DNA from: Delphinapterus leucas
Lineage: Eukaryota > Chordata > Mammalia > Artiodactyla > Monodontidae
NCBI RefSeq assembly: GCF_002288925.2
Contig: NW_022098072.1
Location: 22,489,489 to 22,553,488, forward strand
Direction of reading: 5' to 3'
DNA length: 64,000 nt
Each line of letters begins with the position of its first letter. The stretch's first letter is position 1. Positions 36,607 to 49,109 of this stretch are shown here, piece by piece. The position numbers and the translations under genes are program-made. Below the pieces are notes generated by a model. That model was not told where the DNA came from and did no database searches. It worked only from the letters and a program-made list of their open reading frames with translations.

Positions 36607-36956
36607 GGCTCCCCTGGTGGCACAGTGGTTAAGAATCCGCCTGCCAATGTAGGGGACACAGGTTCGAACCCTGGTCCGGGAAGATCCCACATGACGCAGA
36701 GCAACTAAGCCCGTGCACCACAGCCACTGAGCTTATGCTCTAGAGCCTGCGAGCCACAACTACTGAGCCCATGTGCTGCAACTACTGAAGCCTGCACGCC
36801 TAGAGCCCGTGCTCCGCAACAAGAGAAGCCACTGCAACGAGAAGCCTGCGCACTGCAACAAAGAGTAGCGCCCGCTCACTGCAACTAGAGAAAGCCCGCG
36901 CACAGCAACGAAGACCCAACACAGTCAAAAATAAATAAATAAAATAAATTTTTTTT
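36607..36956 (+). mobile_element. CHR-type SINE, long subtype
   Basis: Plus orientation. B box GGTTCGAACCC intact, repeated 'caactactga' body, AAATAAATAAA tail. An 8 bp duplication AAATCAAG lies at 36599-36606 and 36959-36966. Confidence 0.92.
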
Positions 36957-37479
36957 AAAAATCAAGCAACATAGGATTATGATACAGGACGGCCTCCTTA
37001 TGAGCGAGTGAGTATGGTGAAATCAACTATTAAACCACTATATCTTTTCCCAGCTTCCTCCCTTCCTTTACTTGTAAACTCACAAATTCTTTAAAGATGT
37101 CCCTGTAACAGTGGCAACAAGACCTTGTAAAAGTCATCGGTTGGTAAGGCTGAGGTGGTGAGGAGGGGGCAGAACTAAGGGAAAAGGGAAGGAAAAAGAA
37201 GGAGCTGAAAAATCCTTCGGGAAGGATATTCTTAAGTCAGGAACTACTACTAACATAGTCTCAGTTGTCAATATAGTGATATGGTAAGATCCACACCATA
37301 TAAAAAACAAAAAACATGATCTCACATAAACTCCCATGGTTCAGAACACCTCAATTTTAAATCTATGCAATCTATTAAATGTGAGCACTTTCTTGAAAAA
37401 TCTCATCAAACAAAATAATGCTACTTTGTCAGCAGTTGCTCTTATCCTAAAAATATTCCTGAAAATATCAACACTGAAG

Positions 37480-37678
37480 CTCCTTGACAATCCTGATTCG
37501 CCCGCTTTCTCACTGACTGGCCTCTTGCTTGCATCCTTGGCCACACCAAACCGCCTCTAGGCTACCTGATGCACCATGCTGCCTCATACCACAGCTCCTT
37601 CCTTGCCAGAAAGTAATTTACCCCAACCTGCAAACACTCAGACACTCACTTTCAAGAGTCAACTCAAGCATCCTGTCT
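37480..37678 (+). repeat. L2-like fragment abutting the L1
   Basis: A pyrimidine-rich sequence with 'gctccttccttgccagaaag' and 'agtcaactcaagcatcctgt' resembling L2. The L1 A-tail begins directly after it. Confidence 0.4.
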
Positions 37679-37894
37679 TTTTTTTTTTAATTTTATTTAT
37701 TTATTTACACAGCATGTTCTTATTAGTCATCAATTTTATACACATCAGTGTATACATGTCAATCCCAATCTCCCAATCCATCACACCACCACCTCCACCC
37801 CCCCGCAGCTTTCCCCGCTTGGTGTCCATACGTTTGTTCTCTACATCTGTGTCTCAATTTCTGCCCTGAAAACCAGTTCATCTGTACCATTTTT

Positions 37895-40800
37895 CTAGAT
37901 TCCACATATATGTGTTAATATACAATATTTCTTTTTCTCTTTCTGACTTACTTCACTCTGTATGACACTCTCTAGATCCATCCATGTCTCAACAAATGAC
38001 CCAATTCCATTCCTTTATATGGCTGAGTAATATTCCATTGTATATATGTACCACAACTTCTTTATCCATTCATCTGTTGATGGGCATTTAGGTTGCTTCC
38101 ATGACCTGGCTATTGTATATAGTGCTGCAGTAAACACTCGGGTGCATGCGTCTTTTTGAATTATGGCTTTCTCGGGTATATGCCCAGTAGTAGGACTGCT
38201 GGATCATATGGTAATTCTAGTTTTAGTTTCTTAAGGAACCTCCATACTGTTCTCCATAGTGGCTGTATCAATTTACATTCCCACCGACAGTGCAAGAGGG
38301 TTCCCTTTTCTCCACACCCTCTCCAACATTTGTTGTTTGTAGACTTTCTGATGATGCACATTCTAACTGATGTGAGGTGATACCTCATTGTAGTCTTCAT
38401 TTGCATTTCTCTAATAATTAGTGATGCTGAGCAGCCTTTCATGTGCTTCTTGGCCATCTGTATGTCTTCTCTGGAGAAATGTCTATTTAAGTCTTCTGCC
38501 CATTTTTGGATTGGGTTCTTTGTTTTTTAAATATTGAGCTGCATGAGCTGTTTATATATTTTGGAGATTGATCCTTTGTCCGTTGATTCTTTTGTAAATA
38601 TTTTCTCCCATTCTGAGTGTTGCCTTTTCTTCTTGTTTATGGTTTCCTTTGCTGTGCAAAAGCTTTTAAGTTTCATTAGGTCCCATTTGTTTGTTTTTAT
38701 TTCCATTACTCTAGGAGGTGGATCAAAAAAGATCTTGCTGTAATTTAAGTCAAAGAGTGTTCTTCCTATGTTTTCCTCTAACAGTTTTATAGTGTCCAGT
38801 CTTACATTTAGGTCTCGAATCCATTTTGAGTTTATTTTTGTGTACGGTGTTAGGGAGTGTTCTAATTTCATTCTTTTATATGTAGCTGTCCAGTTTCCCC
38901 AGCACGACTTTTTGAAGAGACTGTCTTTTCTCCATTGTATATCCTTGCCTGCTTTGTCATAGATTAATTGACCATAGGTGTGTGGGTTTATCTCTGGGCT
39001 TTCTATCTTGTTCCCACGATCTATGTTTCTGTTTTTGTGACAGTACCATATTGTCTTGATTACTGTAGCTTTGTAGTATAGTCTGAAGTCAGGGAGTCTG
39101 ATTCCTCCAGCTCCATTTTTTCCCCTTAAGACTGCTTTGGCTATTTGGGGTCTTTTGTGTCTCCATACAAATTTTAAGATTTTTTGTTCTAGTTCTGTAA
39201 AAACTGCCATTGGTAATTTGATAGGGATTGAATTGAATCTGTAGATTGCTTTGGGTAGTATAGTCATTTTCACAATATTGATTCTTCCAATCCAAGAACA
39301 TGGTATATCTCTCCATCTGTTGGTATCATCTTTAATTTCTTTCATCAGTGTCTTATAGTTTTCTGCATACAGGTCTTTTGTCTCCCTAGGTAGGTTACTT
39401 CCTAGGTACTTTATTCTTTTTGTTGCAATGGTAAATGGAAGTGTTTCCTTAATTTCTCTTTCAGATTTTTCATCATTAGTGTATAGGAATGCAAGAGATT
39501 TCTGTGCATTAATTGTGTATCCTGCAACTTTACCAAATTCATTAATTAGCTCTAGTAGTTTTCTGGTGGCATCTTTAGGATTCTCTATGTATAGTATCAT
39601 GTCATCTGCAAACAGTGACAGTGTTACGTCTTCTTTTCCAAATTGTATTCCTTTTATTTCTTTTTCTTCTCTGATTGCCGTGGCTAGGCCTTCCAAAACT
39701 ATGTTGAATAATAGTGGTGAGAGTGGACATCCTTGTCTTGTTCCTGATCTGAGAGGAAATGCTTTCAGTTTTTCACCATTGAGAATGATGTTTGCTGTGG
39801 GTTTGTCATATATATGGCCTTTATTATGTTGAGGTAGGTTACCTCTATGCTGACTTTCTGGAGAGTTTTTATCATAAATGGGTGTTGAATTTTGTCAAAA
39901 GCTTTTTCTGCCTCTATTGAGATGATCATATGGTTTTTATTCTTCAATTTGTTAATATGGTGTATCACACTGATTAATTTGCATATAATGAAGAATCCTT
40001 GCATCCCTGGGATAAATCCCACTTGACCATGGTGTATGATCCTTTTAATGTGTTGTTGGATTCTGTTTCCTAGTATTTTGTTGAGGAGTTTTGCATCTAT
40101 ACTCATCAGTGATACTGGTCTGTAATTTCCTTTTTTTGTAGTATCTTTGTTTGATTTCGGTATCAGGGTGATGATGGCCTCATAGAATGAGTTTGGGAGT
40201 GTTCCTTCCTCTGCAATTTTTTGGAAGAGTTTGAGAAGGATGGGTGTTAGCTCTTCTCTAAATGTTTGATAGAATTCACCTGTGAAGCCATCTGGTCCTT
40301 GATTTTTGTTCGCTGGAAGATTTTTAATCACAGTTTCAATTTCATCACTTGTGATTGGTCTGTTCATATTTTCTATTTCTTCCTGGTTCAGTCTTGGAAA
40401 GTTATACATTTCTAAGAATTTGTCCATTTCTTCCAGGTTGTCCATTTTATTGGCACAGAGTTGCTTGTAGTAGTCTCTTAGGATGCTTTGTAATTCTGGG
40501 GTGTCTGTTGTAACTTCTGCTTTTTCATTTCTAATTTTATTGATTTGAGTTCTCTCCCTCTTTTTCTTGATGAGTCTGGCTAAAGGTTTATCAATTTTGT
40601 TTATCTTCTCAAAGAACCAGCTTTTAGTTTTATTGATCTTTGCTATTGTTTTCTTTGTTTCTATTTCATTTATTTCTGCTCTGATCTTTATGGTTTCTTT
40701 CCATCTGTTAACTTTGGGTTTTGTTTGTTCTTCTTTCTCTAGTTCCTTTAGGTGTAAGGTTAGATTGTTTATTTGAGATGTTTCTTGTTTCTTGAGGTAG

Positions 40801-41708
40801 GCTTTTATTGCTATAAACTTATCTCTTAGAACTGCTTTTGCTGCATCCCATAAGTTTTGGACCATTGTGTTTTCATTGTCATTTGTCTCTAGGTATTTTT
40901 TGATTTCCTCTTTGATTTCTTCAGTGATCTCTTGGTTATTTAGTAACGTAGTGTTTAGCCTCCATGTGTATGTGTTTTTTACCTTTTTTCCCCTGTAATT
41001 CATTTCTAATCTCACAGCATTGTGGTCAGAAAAGATGCTTGATATGATTTCAGTCTTCTTAAATTTACTGAGGGTTGATTTGTGACCCAAGATGCGATCT
41101 ATCCTGGAGAATGTTCCGTGCGCACTTGAGAATGAAGTGTAATCTGCTGTTTTTGGATGGAATGTCCTATAAAGATCAATTAAATCTATCTGGTCTATTC
41201 TGTCATTTAAAGCTTGTGTTTCCTTATTTATTTTCATTTTGGAAGATCTGTCCATTGGTGTAAGTGAGGTGTTAAAGTCCCTCACTATTATTGTGTTACT
41301 GTCGATTTCCTCTTTTACAGCTGTTAGCAGTTGCCTTATGTATTGAGGTGCTCCTATGCTGGGCGCATATATATTTAAAATTGTTATATCTTCTTCTTGG
41401 ATTGATCCCTTGATCATTATGTAGTGTCCTTCCTTGTCTCTTGTAACATTCTTTATTTTAAAGTCTGTTTTATCTGATATGAGTATTGCTACTCCAGCTT
41501 TCTTTTGATTTCCATTTGCATGGAATATCTTTTTCCGTCCCCTCACTTTCAGTCTGTATGTGTCCCTAGGTCTGAAGTGGGTCTCTTGTAGACAGCATAT
41601 ATATGGGTCTTGTTTTTGTATCCATTCAGCAAGCCTGTGTCTTTTGGTTGGAGCATTTAAACCATTCACGTTTAAGGTAATTATCGATATGTATGTTTCT
41701 ATGACCAT
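37895..41708 (-). pseudogene. L1 ORF2 (endonuclease-reverse transcriptase), disrupted
   Basis: The ORF2 span is 3.8 kb, close to the usual 1275 codons. The endonuclease part is at the start ([36 protein letters not shown]). The reverse transcriptase follows, with AFDKIQ and later [10 protein letters not shown], and a Cys-rich end [14 protein letters not shown]. Lesions: a 2 bp insertion in a TATATA run near 39815 shifts frame after 635 or so residues; stops fall at 38527 and 38161; the final stop after ICGI is at 37895. In motif A the sequence is SIEAEKAFD, where active L1 has Asp in place of that first Glu, so a metal-binding residue is lost. The endonuclease reads VRDFNT where VGDFNT is usual. 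Starts at [10 protein letters not shown], overlapping the ORF1 end by 10 bp. Confidence 0.93.
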
Positions 41709-42644
41709 TTTCTTAATTGTTTTGGGTTTGTTTTTGTAGGTCCTTTTCTTCTCTTTAGCATTTGTTGTAGAGCTGGTTTCGCGGTGCTGAATTCTCTTAG
41801 CTTGTGCTTGTCTGTAAAGCTTCTGATTTCTTCATCGAATCTGAATGAGATCCTTGCCGGGTAGAGTAATCTTGGCTGTAGGTTCTTCCCTTTCATCACT
41901 TTAAATATGTCATGCCACTCCATTCTGGCTTGTAGAGTTTCTGCTGAGAAATCAGCTGTTAACCTTATGGGAGTTCCCTTGTATGTTATTTGTCGTTTTC
42001 TCCTTGCTGCTTTCAATAATTTTTCTTTGTCTTTAATTTTTGCCAGTTTGATTACTATGTGTCTCAGCATGTTTCTCCTTGGGTTTATCCTGTATGGGAC
42101 TTGCTGTGCTTTCTGGACTTGGGTGGCTATTTCCTTTCCCATGTTAGGGAAGTTTTCAACTATATTTCTTCAAATATTTTCTTGGGTCCTTCCGCTCTCT
42201 CTTCTCCTTCTGGGACCCCTATAATGTGCATGTTGTTGCGTTTAATGTTGTCCCAGAGGTCTCTTAGGCTGTCTTCATTTCTTTTCATTCTCTTTTCTTT
42301 ATTCTGTTCCACAGCAGTGAATTCCACCATTCTGTCTTCCAGGTCACTTAACCGTTCTTCTGCCTCAGTTATTCTGCTATTGATTCCTTCTACTGTAGTT
42401 TTCATTTCAGTTATTGTATTGTTCATCTCTGTTTGTTTGTTTTTTAATTCTCCTAGGTCTTTGTTAAACATGTCTTTCATCTTCTCGATCTTTGCCTCCA
42501 CTTTTTTCCGAGGTCCTGGATCATCTTCACTGTCATTATTCTGAATTCTTTTTCTGGAAGGTTGCCTATCTCCACTTCATTTAGTTGTTTCTCTGGGGTG
42601 CTATCTTGTTCTTTCATCTGGTACATAGCCCTCTGCCTTTTCAT
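41699..42644 (-). pseudogene. L1 ORF1 (RNA-binding chaperone), disrupted
   Basis: ORF1p forms coiled-coil trimers that coat L1 RNA. A start MKRQRAMYQM lies at 42644. The coiled coil (EAEERLSDLEDRM) and RRM (NNMHIIGVPEGE) run to 42160, and the C-terminal domain (RINPRRN) to 41699. Two single-base-type frameshifts break it: one near 42505 in the A run before WRQRS, and one near 42165 after KKIFEEI, where IVENFPNMGKE continues in another frame. Spans about 315 codons, a usual ORF1 length. Confidence 0.88.
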
Positions 42645-42799
42645 CTTGTCTATCTTTCTGTGAATGTGGTTTTTGTTCCACAGGCTGCAGGATTGTAGTT
42701 CTTCTTGCTTCTGCTGTCTGCTCTCTGGTGGATGAGGCTATCTCATCCTGTCCTTTTTGAAGCCTTTTCCTGATGGCCCCTTTTTATCTTTCTCTGCCC

Positions 42800-43255
42800 A
42801 CCACCCACCCTCTCTCAAAATACAACTGGACATGCTTCACTGGTACCAAACTGAAACAGAGTCACTTATGTCAGGGATAAACTGGAGATGGTCAACCCAG
42901 GTGCATAAAGGAAACTAACCTAATCTTACAGGAATTTAGAGCTCCTATCAGAAATCAACAGAGGACACCAGCCAATCCCCAAATGCCAAGTCTTTCATGT
43001 CACCTCTGGACTTCCTTGTTCACATGACTCAGGCAACCATCCAAAGTCAAGAAAGAAGACCACTAGGCAATCAATCAGCTGAAAAAGCCAAATAACTGCC
43101 ATATCTATCCCATAAAAATTCCTTAGTCTGTGAGCGACTCAGAACTCATTGCTCCTGTAGCCTTGAGTTTCCCAGCTTACAAGTTGAAGCCTCCCAATAA
43201 ACTCATCTTTCTGCTTTGTTTTATTGAGTATGCAGAGTTTGTCTTTTGACATACC
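42800..43255 (+). repeat. putative endogenous-retrovirus solo LTR remnant
   Basis: Noncoding stretch with LTR-like 3' features: 'cccataaaaattccttag', 'ttgaagcctcccaataaact' (AATAAA) and 'tttgtcttttgacatacc'. No internal viral genes flank it. Family not identified; the call rests on layout. Confidence 0.35.
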
Positions 43256-43889
43256 CCATTATTCTCACTTACCTCTATCATACCACTTATAACATCTGAT
43301 TGTTTTATAGCACCTGACCAGACAGTCACCTGCCACTTTTCCAGGCTGGAACAATCCCTTTTCATTCATCTTATTCCCCAAAGCCTATGACAGAACTTGA
43401 CATATAACATGGCTAGGCAAAGTGAAATACAAAAGATTACTGCCCAAAGCTTTGGAAATACAAAATTCAAGACTATCCACCAAAGCAACACCCTAACTAG
43501 ATATCTATAGCTTTGCCAACAATCCACATCACTATTAGACCTACTGAATTTGAGCCCTAGAAATAAGCAATAACAAAACAGAATCATTTCCAAATAGAAA
43601 TAAATGTACTATTTTTGCCCTGATTATGAAGGATGTAAGTTAAAACATAACTCAGTGTATACTATATTTCTTCCCAGATGTAAATGTGATTAAAACTATA
43701 ATTCTACATGCAGAAATGTGTTTCAATTATATTGCTATGTTTCCATCGGCCTTAATTTTACAGATTTTCTATAGCCACAAAAATGGCTGTTGCAGTTCTG
43801 AAAAGAGTGATGAAATCTATATTAGAAGTCATAAATCTTTCATTCGTCTACCATGAGTCATTTTTGCTTAATTGGTATATCTTATGTTA

Positions 43890-44600
43890 ATGACTTAGGG
43901 TAGGGACATAGAGAGTTTTAAACATTTTTACATTGTAAAAGTAATACATGCTCAATTGCAAAATCTGAATCAGAAGACATAGAAAAGCACAAAGAAGAAA
44001 ATGTACATCATTGGTAATCCTACCAGCCAAAGACAACTTGTTAATATTTTGATATGTATCTCCTAAACTTTCTCCTATGCACATATACATATGATAATAA
44101 TAACAATCACCATGACCATGAAAAGGCTGCCATTTTTTATGATCACAGAATCATACAGGAACCATACTAAGCAATTCAGCCACATTATTTCATTTAATCT
44201 TCAAAAAAACCCAATGAAATAGGTACTGTTTCTAGCTCTCTTTCAGAGCAGAAAAACTAAGGAGGCTTAGAGGCTGAACAACTTGCACAAAGTCACAAAG
44301 CTAATAAATGGCAGAATAAGAATTAAGATAAATCTTTTGATGCCTAGGTTCCAGATCCTATCTGTCTATCTATGTACATGTGTATGTACACTCACATACA
44401 CACACATAATATTTTCAAATATGTACACCAAAATATAGGAACACACTAACCACAGTTCTGTAACCAGCCTTTTTTCACTTAACATAGTGGAAACAACTTT
44501 TCTGTCAATAAATGTCTGTATCAGCAGTTTTGATGGCTGCATAGCATTCCACTGTCTGGTTACAAAATAGACTGCTTTAAATAGTACATTTGTGTTATTC
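43890..44600 (+). repeat. old L1-like fragments flanking a MIR
   Basis: 'tgtaaaagtaatacatgctc' (43930) and 'ttttttcacttaacatagtg' (44468) resemble parts of an old L1 or similar repeat, separated by the MIR at 44145-44350. Boundaries approximate. Confidence 0.4.
44145..44350 (+). repeat. MIR remnant
   Basis: 'atttcatttaatcttcaaaa', 'ggaggcttagaggctgaaca', 'acttgcacaaagtcacaaag' and 'ctaataaatggcagaataag' in MIR order. Confidence 0.7.
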
Positions 44601-45079
44601 CAATATTATATATGCTTTTAATAGTATAAATATTAATATTATAAAAATTATGCTTATAATTATTAAAACTATAATTTATAAAAATATAAATAAGCATTTA
44701 TCAATGCTGTGATAAATAGCTTTGTACATTTGTCTAATTAACTCCTTAAGATAAAAATAACCAAAAGAGAAAAGCTCTTTTTTAAGGCTTTTGGTACTTA
44801 TTCAGTTCTTAGCTACATTTCAAGTGCTCAGAAGTCCTACAACTAGTGGCTACAGTATTGAACAGCACAGCTACTTCCCTCATTGCAGAGTTCCATTTGA
44901 CAGCGCTGGTCTAGATTGTTCTAGATCATGCAGATCATTGTTCAATTCTTAAATAGTGCACAGCTTCCCCTCTCGACGTAAAGCTGGTTAGGGTAGGAAG
45001 CCCGTCTATATACACATACTCCTGGAGACCACCCTCTGCTCTGACCCTACAGCTGCATCACATAGGATGTGCTCTAGAG

Positions 45080-45714
45080 CAGCGGTCCCCAACCTTTTTG
45101 GCACAAAGGACCGGTTTCGTGGAAGACAATTTTTCCATGGACCAGGGGTCGGGGGGGGGGGCGGGGTCAGGGATGATTCAAGTGCATTACATTTATTGTG
45201 CACTTTATTTCTATTATTATTACACTGTAATATATAATGAAATAATTATACAACTCACCACACTGCAGAATCAGTGGGAGCCCTGACCTTGTTTTCACTT
45301 GCCACTCACTGATAGGGTTTTGATATGAGTCTGCAAGCAATTGACTTATTATGGTCTCTGTGAAGTCAAACCTCTCTGCTAATGATAGTCTGTATTTGCA
45401 GCCGCTCCCCAGCGCTAGCATCACTGACTCAGCTCCACCTCAGATCATCAGGCTTTAGAGTCTCATAAGGAGCGCGCAACCTAGATTCCTCGCGTGCGTA
45501 GTTCACAGTAGGGTTCGTGCTCCTATGAGACTCTAATGCCACCGCTGATCTGACAGGAGGCGGAGCTCAGGCGGTAATGCGAGCAACAGGGAGCAGCTGT
45601 AAATACAGATGAAGCTTTGCTCCCTCGACTGCTGCGCACCTCCTGCTGTGCAGCCTGGTTCCTAACAGGTCACAGGCTGGTACCAGTCCGTGGCCCAGGG
45701 GCTGGGGCCCCCTG
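45080..45714 (+). mobile_element. hAT-Charlie-type non-autonomous DNA transposon, 635 bp
   Basis: It is bounded by a perfect 8 bp target duplication CTCTAGAG (45072-45079 and 45715-45722), the hAT signature. Ends CAGCGGTCCCCAACC and GGGGCTGGGGCCCCCTG are imperfect terminal inverted repeats. It has no transposase. Open frames inside are not genes. Contains a strong internal palindrome (45443-45550). Confidence 0.9.
45443..45550. repeat. internal hairpin of the hAT element
   Basis: Arms AGAGTCTCATAAGGAGC (45457) and GCTCCTATGAGACTCT (45519) pair almost perfectly, with outer arms extending to GATC at both ends. Confidence 0.85.
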
Positions 45715-46447
45715 CTCTAGAGTGTCAGCTCCCTCCTCCTGCAGCTCCACCGAGGCTAGGAGATCGAGATTTTACCTACTGATATTACTGTTCCTATTCT
45801 TGTCTCCAGCCCTGGCTCCCAGCCTGAACATGTTACTAGATTTACACGGAGGAGCAGGCTTTCTGACCAACCTTAGTAAGTTTCCCTTGAACGTGCTGGC
45901 TGGCAACTGGCAAGTGTGCCCTCACTCTACTCTTACCTTTACTGTTTCCTACCAAAGCTCTTCAATATGATGACACTGGGAATGAGACCCTTTTTTAATT
46001 TTCCAAGAGTGAAATAAATTCTTCTGAATTCTACCATTTGGGTTGTTTCAACAGAAAACTGGTAAGAGGGTGAAAGGTGAATCACTACCTTGAACTCAGA
46101 AATTAAAGCTTTTAAAATACATAGATATTAAAACAGTTTTCAATAACAACTTGATATCTAAACTGGCTCTCTTTACTCTTCCATTTAAAATCTACTTAAG
46201 AAATCAGTACCTGGAAAAGGTTTCCCTTAGTAAAGTGTCAGAATATAATAAGCAAGAAACAGCAAATTGTCACAAATTTATTTTGTAAACAGCAACTGGA
46301 CTCTACATAGTATCATTACTCATGGAAATGCAATTTCCTTGAGGTAGAAAGGAAAGAGGTATTGTCCAATTTTCTACATAAGAAAATAAATATCAGCTCC
46401 CATGTAATTACAGAATGAAAGAGCAAAGACAAAAAAATAGAAATTCT

Positions 46448-47152
46448 GGGAATGTAAATTGATACAGCCACTATGGAAAAGAGTATGGAGGTTCCTTAAA
46501 AAACTAAAAATAGAACTACCATATGACCCAGCAATCCCACTACTGGGCATATACCCAGAGGAGACCATAATTCAAAAAAACACATGAACCCCAATGTTCA
46601 CAGCAGCACTATTCACAGTACCCAGGACATGGAAGCAACCTAAATGTCCATCAACAGAGGAATAGATAAAGAAGATGTGGTACATATATACAGTGGAATA
46701 TTACTCAGCCATAAAAAGGAATGAAATTGGGTCATTTGTAGAGACGTGGATGGACCTAGAGCATGTCATACAGAGTGCAGTAAGTCAGAAAGACAAAAGC
46801 AAATATCGTATAATAACACATATATGTGGAATCTAGGAAAATGGTGTAGATGATCTTATTTGCAAAGCAGAAATAGAGACACAGAGAACAAATGTATGGA
46901 TACCAAGGCGGAAAGGGGTGGGGTGGGAGGAATTAGGAGGCTGGTATTGACACATATACATTATTGATACTATGTATAAAACAGACAACTGATGGGACCA
47001 TACTGTATAGCACAGGGAACTCTACCTAATGCACTGTGGTAACCTGGGAGGGAGGGGATATCTGTATACGTGTGGCTGATTCATTTTGTTGTGCAGTGGG
47101 GGCTAACACAACATTGTAAAGCAACCATACTCCAATAAAATTTTTTTAAAAA
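46448..47152 (+). mobile_element. L1 3' end, 5'-truncated
   Basis: Plus orientation: decayed ORF2 end ('ccagcaatcccactactggg'), 3' UTR ending 'catactccaataaaat', then an A-rich tail. Flanks with AGAAATTC on both sides suggest the target duplication. Confidence 0.88.
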
Positions 47153-47164
47153 ACAGAAATTCAA

Positions 47165-48405
47165 ATTCTAATTCACAATCATACCAGGAAGCCCATTTTA
47201 AGAAGCTGTATTATTCTTGAAAATTTTATACACCATCAAAAATATATATGAGTACAATCTGACCAAAATTAATATTAAAGATAAAACCTCTTATGCGCAA
47301 TCACGTTATTTGTTAGCGATATATATCTGTACTGCATGACATTACTGTTTTGCGAAGCAGACAAATAGGATTTTGATTTAAGGAATTCATCATCACAAAA
47401 AAGATTACAGTATCAATTCTTACTTCATGCTCAAACTCACTCTAATTCAGTCAACAAAATACGTACAGAGTTGAAAATATTATGACATACAAAGTAGATC
47501 ACATATAACAATGCAAAGTACATACTAGACACCATTTAAGAAGAAAGGATGCTTGTGACCAGAAAAAGCAAAAAGCAATAGAAAGAAATTAATTTCTAAA
47601 CAAAAAAACAAAACTAGTCTTCAAGCCAACTCAAACAAAAACAGTTTTGTTATATAAGCTTTCACTTCATGCTTTGTCTAAGTGCCAAGACTGTCTTGTG
47701 ACGGAAGATCTGTTCTGTCTCCTCAGCAACTCACCTGGGAGTCATTTTATCTCATCTGGGAGAAGCTCTGAAACCACCATGTTCTATGACTGCCAGATCT
47801 GGCTGACTTGTACATAGGATCAGGAGCCAACCACATAGAAACAACTCTGAACAGTACCCTGGGGCAACAGTCAAAAGATAGAGCAGGTCTGAATAGAAAT
47901 ATAACACACCCCTAAAACACACAAGAGGAATCTAATCCACAATGCTACAGACTTCACTTCCCATTAGATTCAAGTACTACATCCAAAAAACAAAAAAGAG
48001 GCAAGCCACAACTGATCTAATCTTATCCTGTCTATATAATAAGAGCTTCAAAATAATTTACAGCTATTAGGGGTGTCCCTTATAAAGTTCTCAAAAGCAA
48101 GAAAGGCAATATAAGAAATGAGAGCCATTTTATACAGAAAAGAAATTCAAGTACCTGAAAAAGCTAATGCTTTTTAAACCTAAAATCCGACACCAATTAA
48201 ACCTGATGAAAAGAGAAAAAATGACACCTACTGTAGGTTTCTTAGGGATATACTGTGATACATAATATTAGTGTCTACATATTTATATGTTAATAATAGA
48301 TAAACACTGAATGCCAGCTATTTGCTGTAGGGAAGTATTAACAAAGTAATGAATTGTGCCTATTTATTAATTATACCTTCTACATCCAAGGCTAATTACT
48401 TTTTT
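47165..48405. other. no recognisable feature
   Basis: AT-rich intronic sequence without a clear gene or repeat family. Confidence 0.45.
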
Positions 48406-48422
48406 AAGGAAGGGCTTGTCTT

Positions 48423-48628
48423 TTTTTTTTTTTTTTTTGGTACGCCGGCCTCTCACCGCCATGGCCTCTCCCGTTGCGGAGCACAGGCTCCGGACGCGCA
48501 GGCCCAGCGGCCATGGCTCACGGGCCCAGCCGCTCCGCGGCACGCGGGATGTTCCCGAACCGGGTCACGAACCCGCGTCCCCTGCATCGGCAGGCGGACT
48601 CCCAACCACTGCGCCACCAGGGAAGCCC
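48423..48628 (-). mobile_element. CHR-type SINE, short subtype, very young-looking
   Basis: Minus orientation, uninterrupted T run at the left, perfect 17 bp duplication AAGGAAGGGCTTGTCTT (48406-48422 and 48629-48645), and very high CpG retention. Confidence 0.96.
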
Positions 48629-48961
48629 AAGGAAGGGCTTGTCTTGACAAAAGTGCTTAGTAAATGAAAACATGATTTGGATTTCAAAAAGGTGTTTGAA
48701 TTATACAAGTCTTACATTTTATACCGGGCTCAACAGACTTTTTATGTACTACAGCTTTAACAGAGGTAAGCAAATTTCGTCATCAATTAAAACTGGGAAA
48801 GTCCTAGTGCTTTATCCATCCCTCAAAAAAAGATTTTGGTATGATTAAGTAAGAAGGAGCAAGAAAATCACTGAAAGACAACAATCTGACACTTGTAAGT
48901 AAAAGGAAAGAAAGTGAGATTTATTTTAATGGAGAATTTATAGGCTAACTAAATACATATA

Positions 48962-49037
48962 TTGGATTACCCAAATAGTTTGCTCGTGTTTTTCTGTAAC
49001 ATCTTAACAGGAAAACCCGAATGAACTTTTTGGCCAA
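48962..49037. mobile_element. mariner-type miniature element, second copy
   Basis: About 76 bp, flanked by TA on both sides. The left end TTGGATTACCCAAATAGTTT is more decayed; the right end GAACTTTTTGGCCAA is well kept. Same family as 31354-31432. Confidence 0.85.
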
Positions 49038-49109
49038 TACAAGACAATAAGTTTATTAAATAGATCATATGAACCGCAGGTATTTTTTGGTACTAGCTGG
49101 TAAGAGTAG

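Larger units (their letters stand above)
37679..42780 (-). mobile_element. near-complete LINE-1, minus strand
   Basis: A 5.1 kb L1 with its A-tail as a T run at 37679-37690, 3' UTR, full-span ORF2, ORF1, and only a short piece upstream of ORF1. The bulk of the 5' UTR is missing, so it is 5'-truncated near 42780. It lies in the same orientation as CDK19 transcription. No clear target duplication was found. Coding parts are broken and are listed separately; the copy is not mobile on its own. Confidence 0.95.

Noticed and set aside
38527..42544. Plus-strand open frames across the L1
   Set aside because: Shadows of the minus-strand ORF1 and ORF2, rich in Phe, Ser and Leu.
45149..45166. G-run as a regulatory quadruplex
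   Set aside because: A homopolymer G run inside an hAT element; low complexity and probably length-variable, with no supporting context.
45006..45970. Open frames at 45006-45424 and 45617-45970
   Set aside because: They fall mainly within the hAT element or run out of it; no protein family resemblance.
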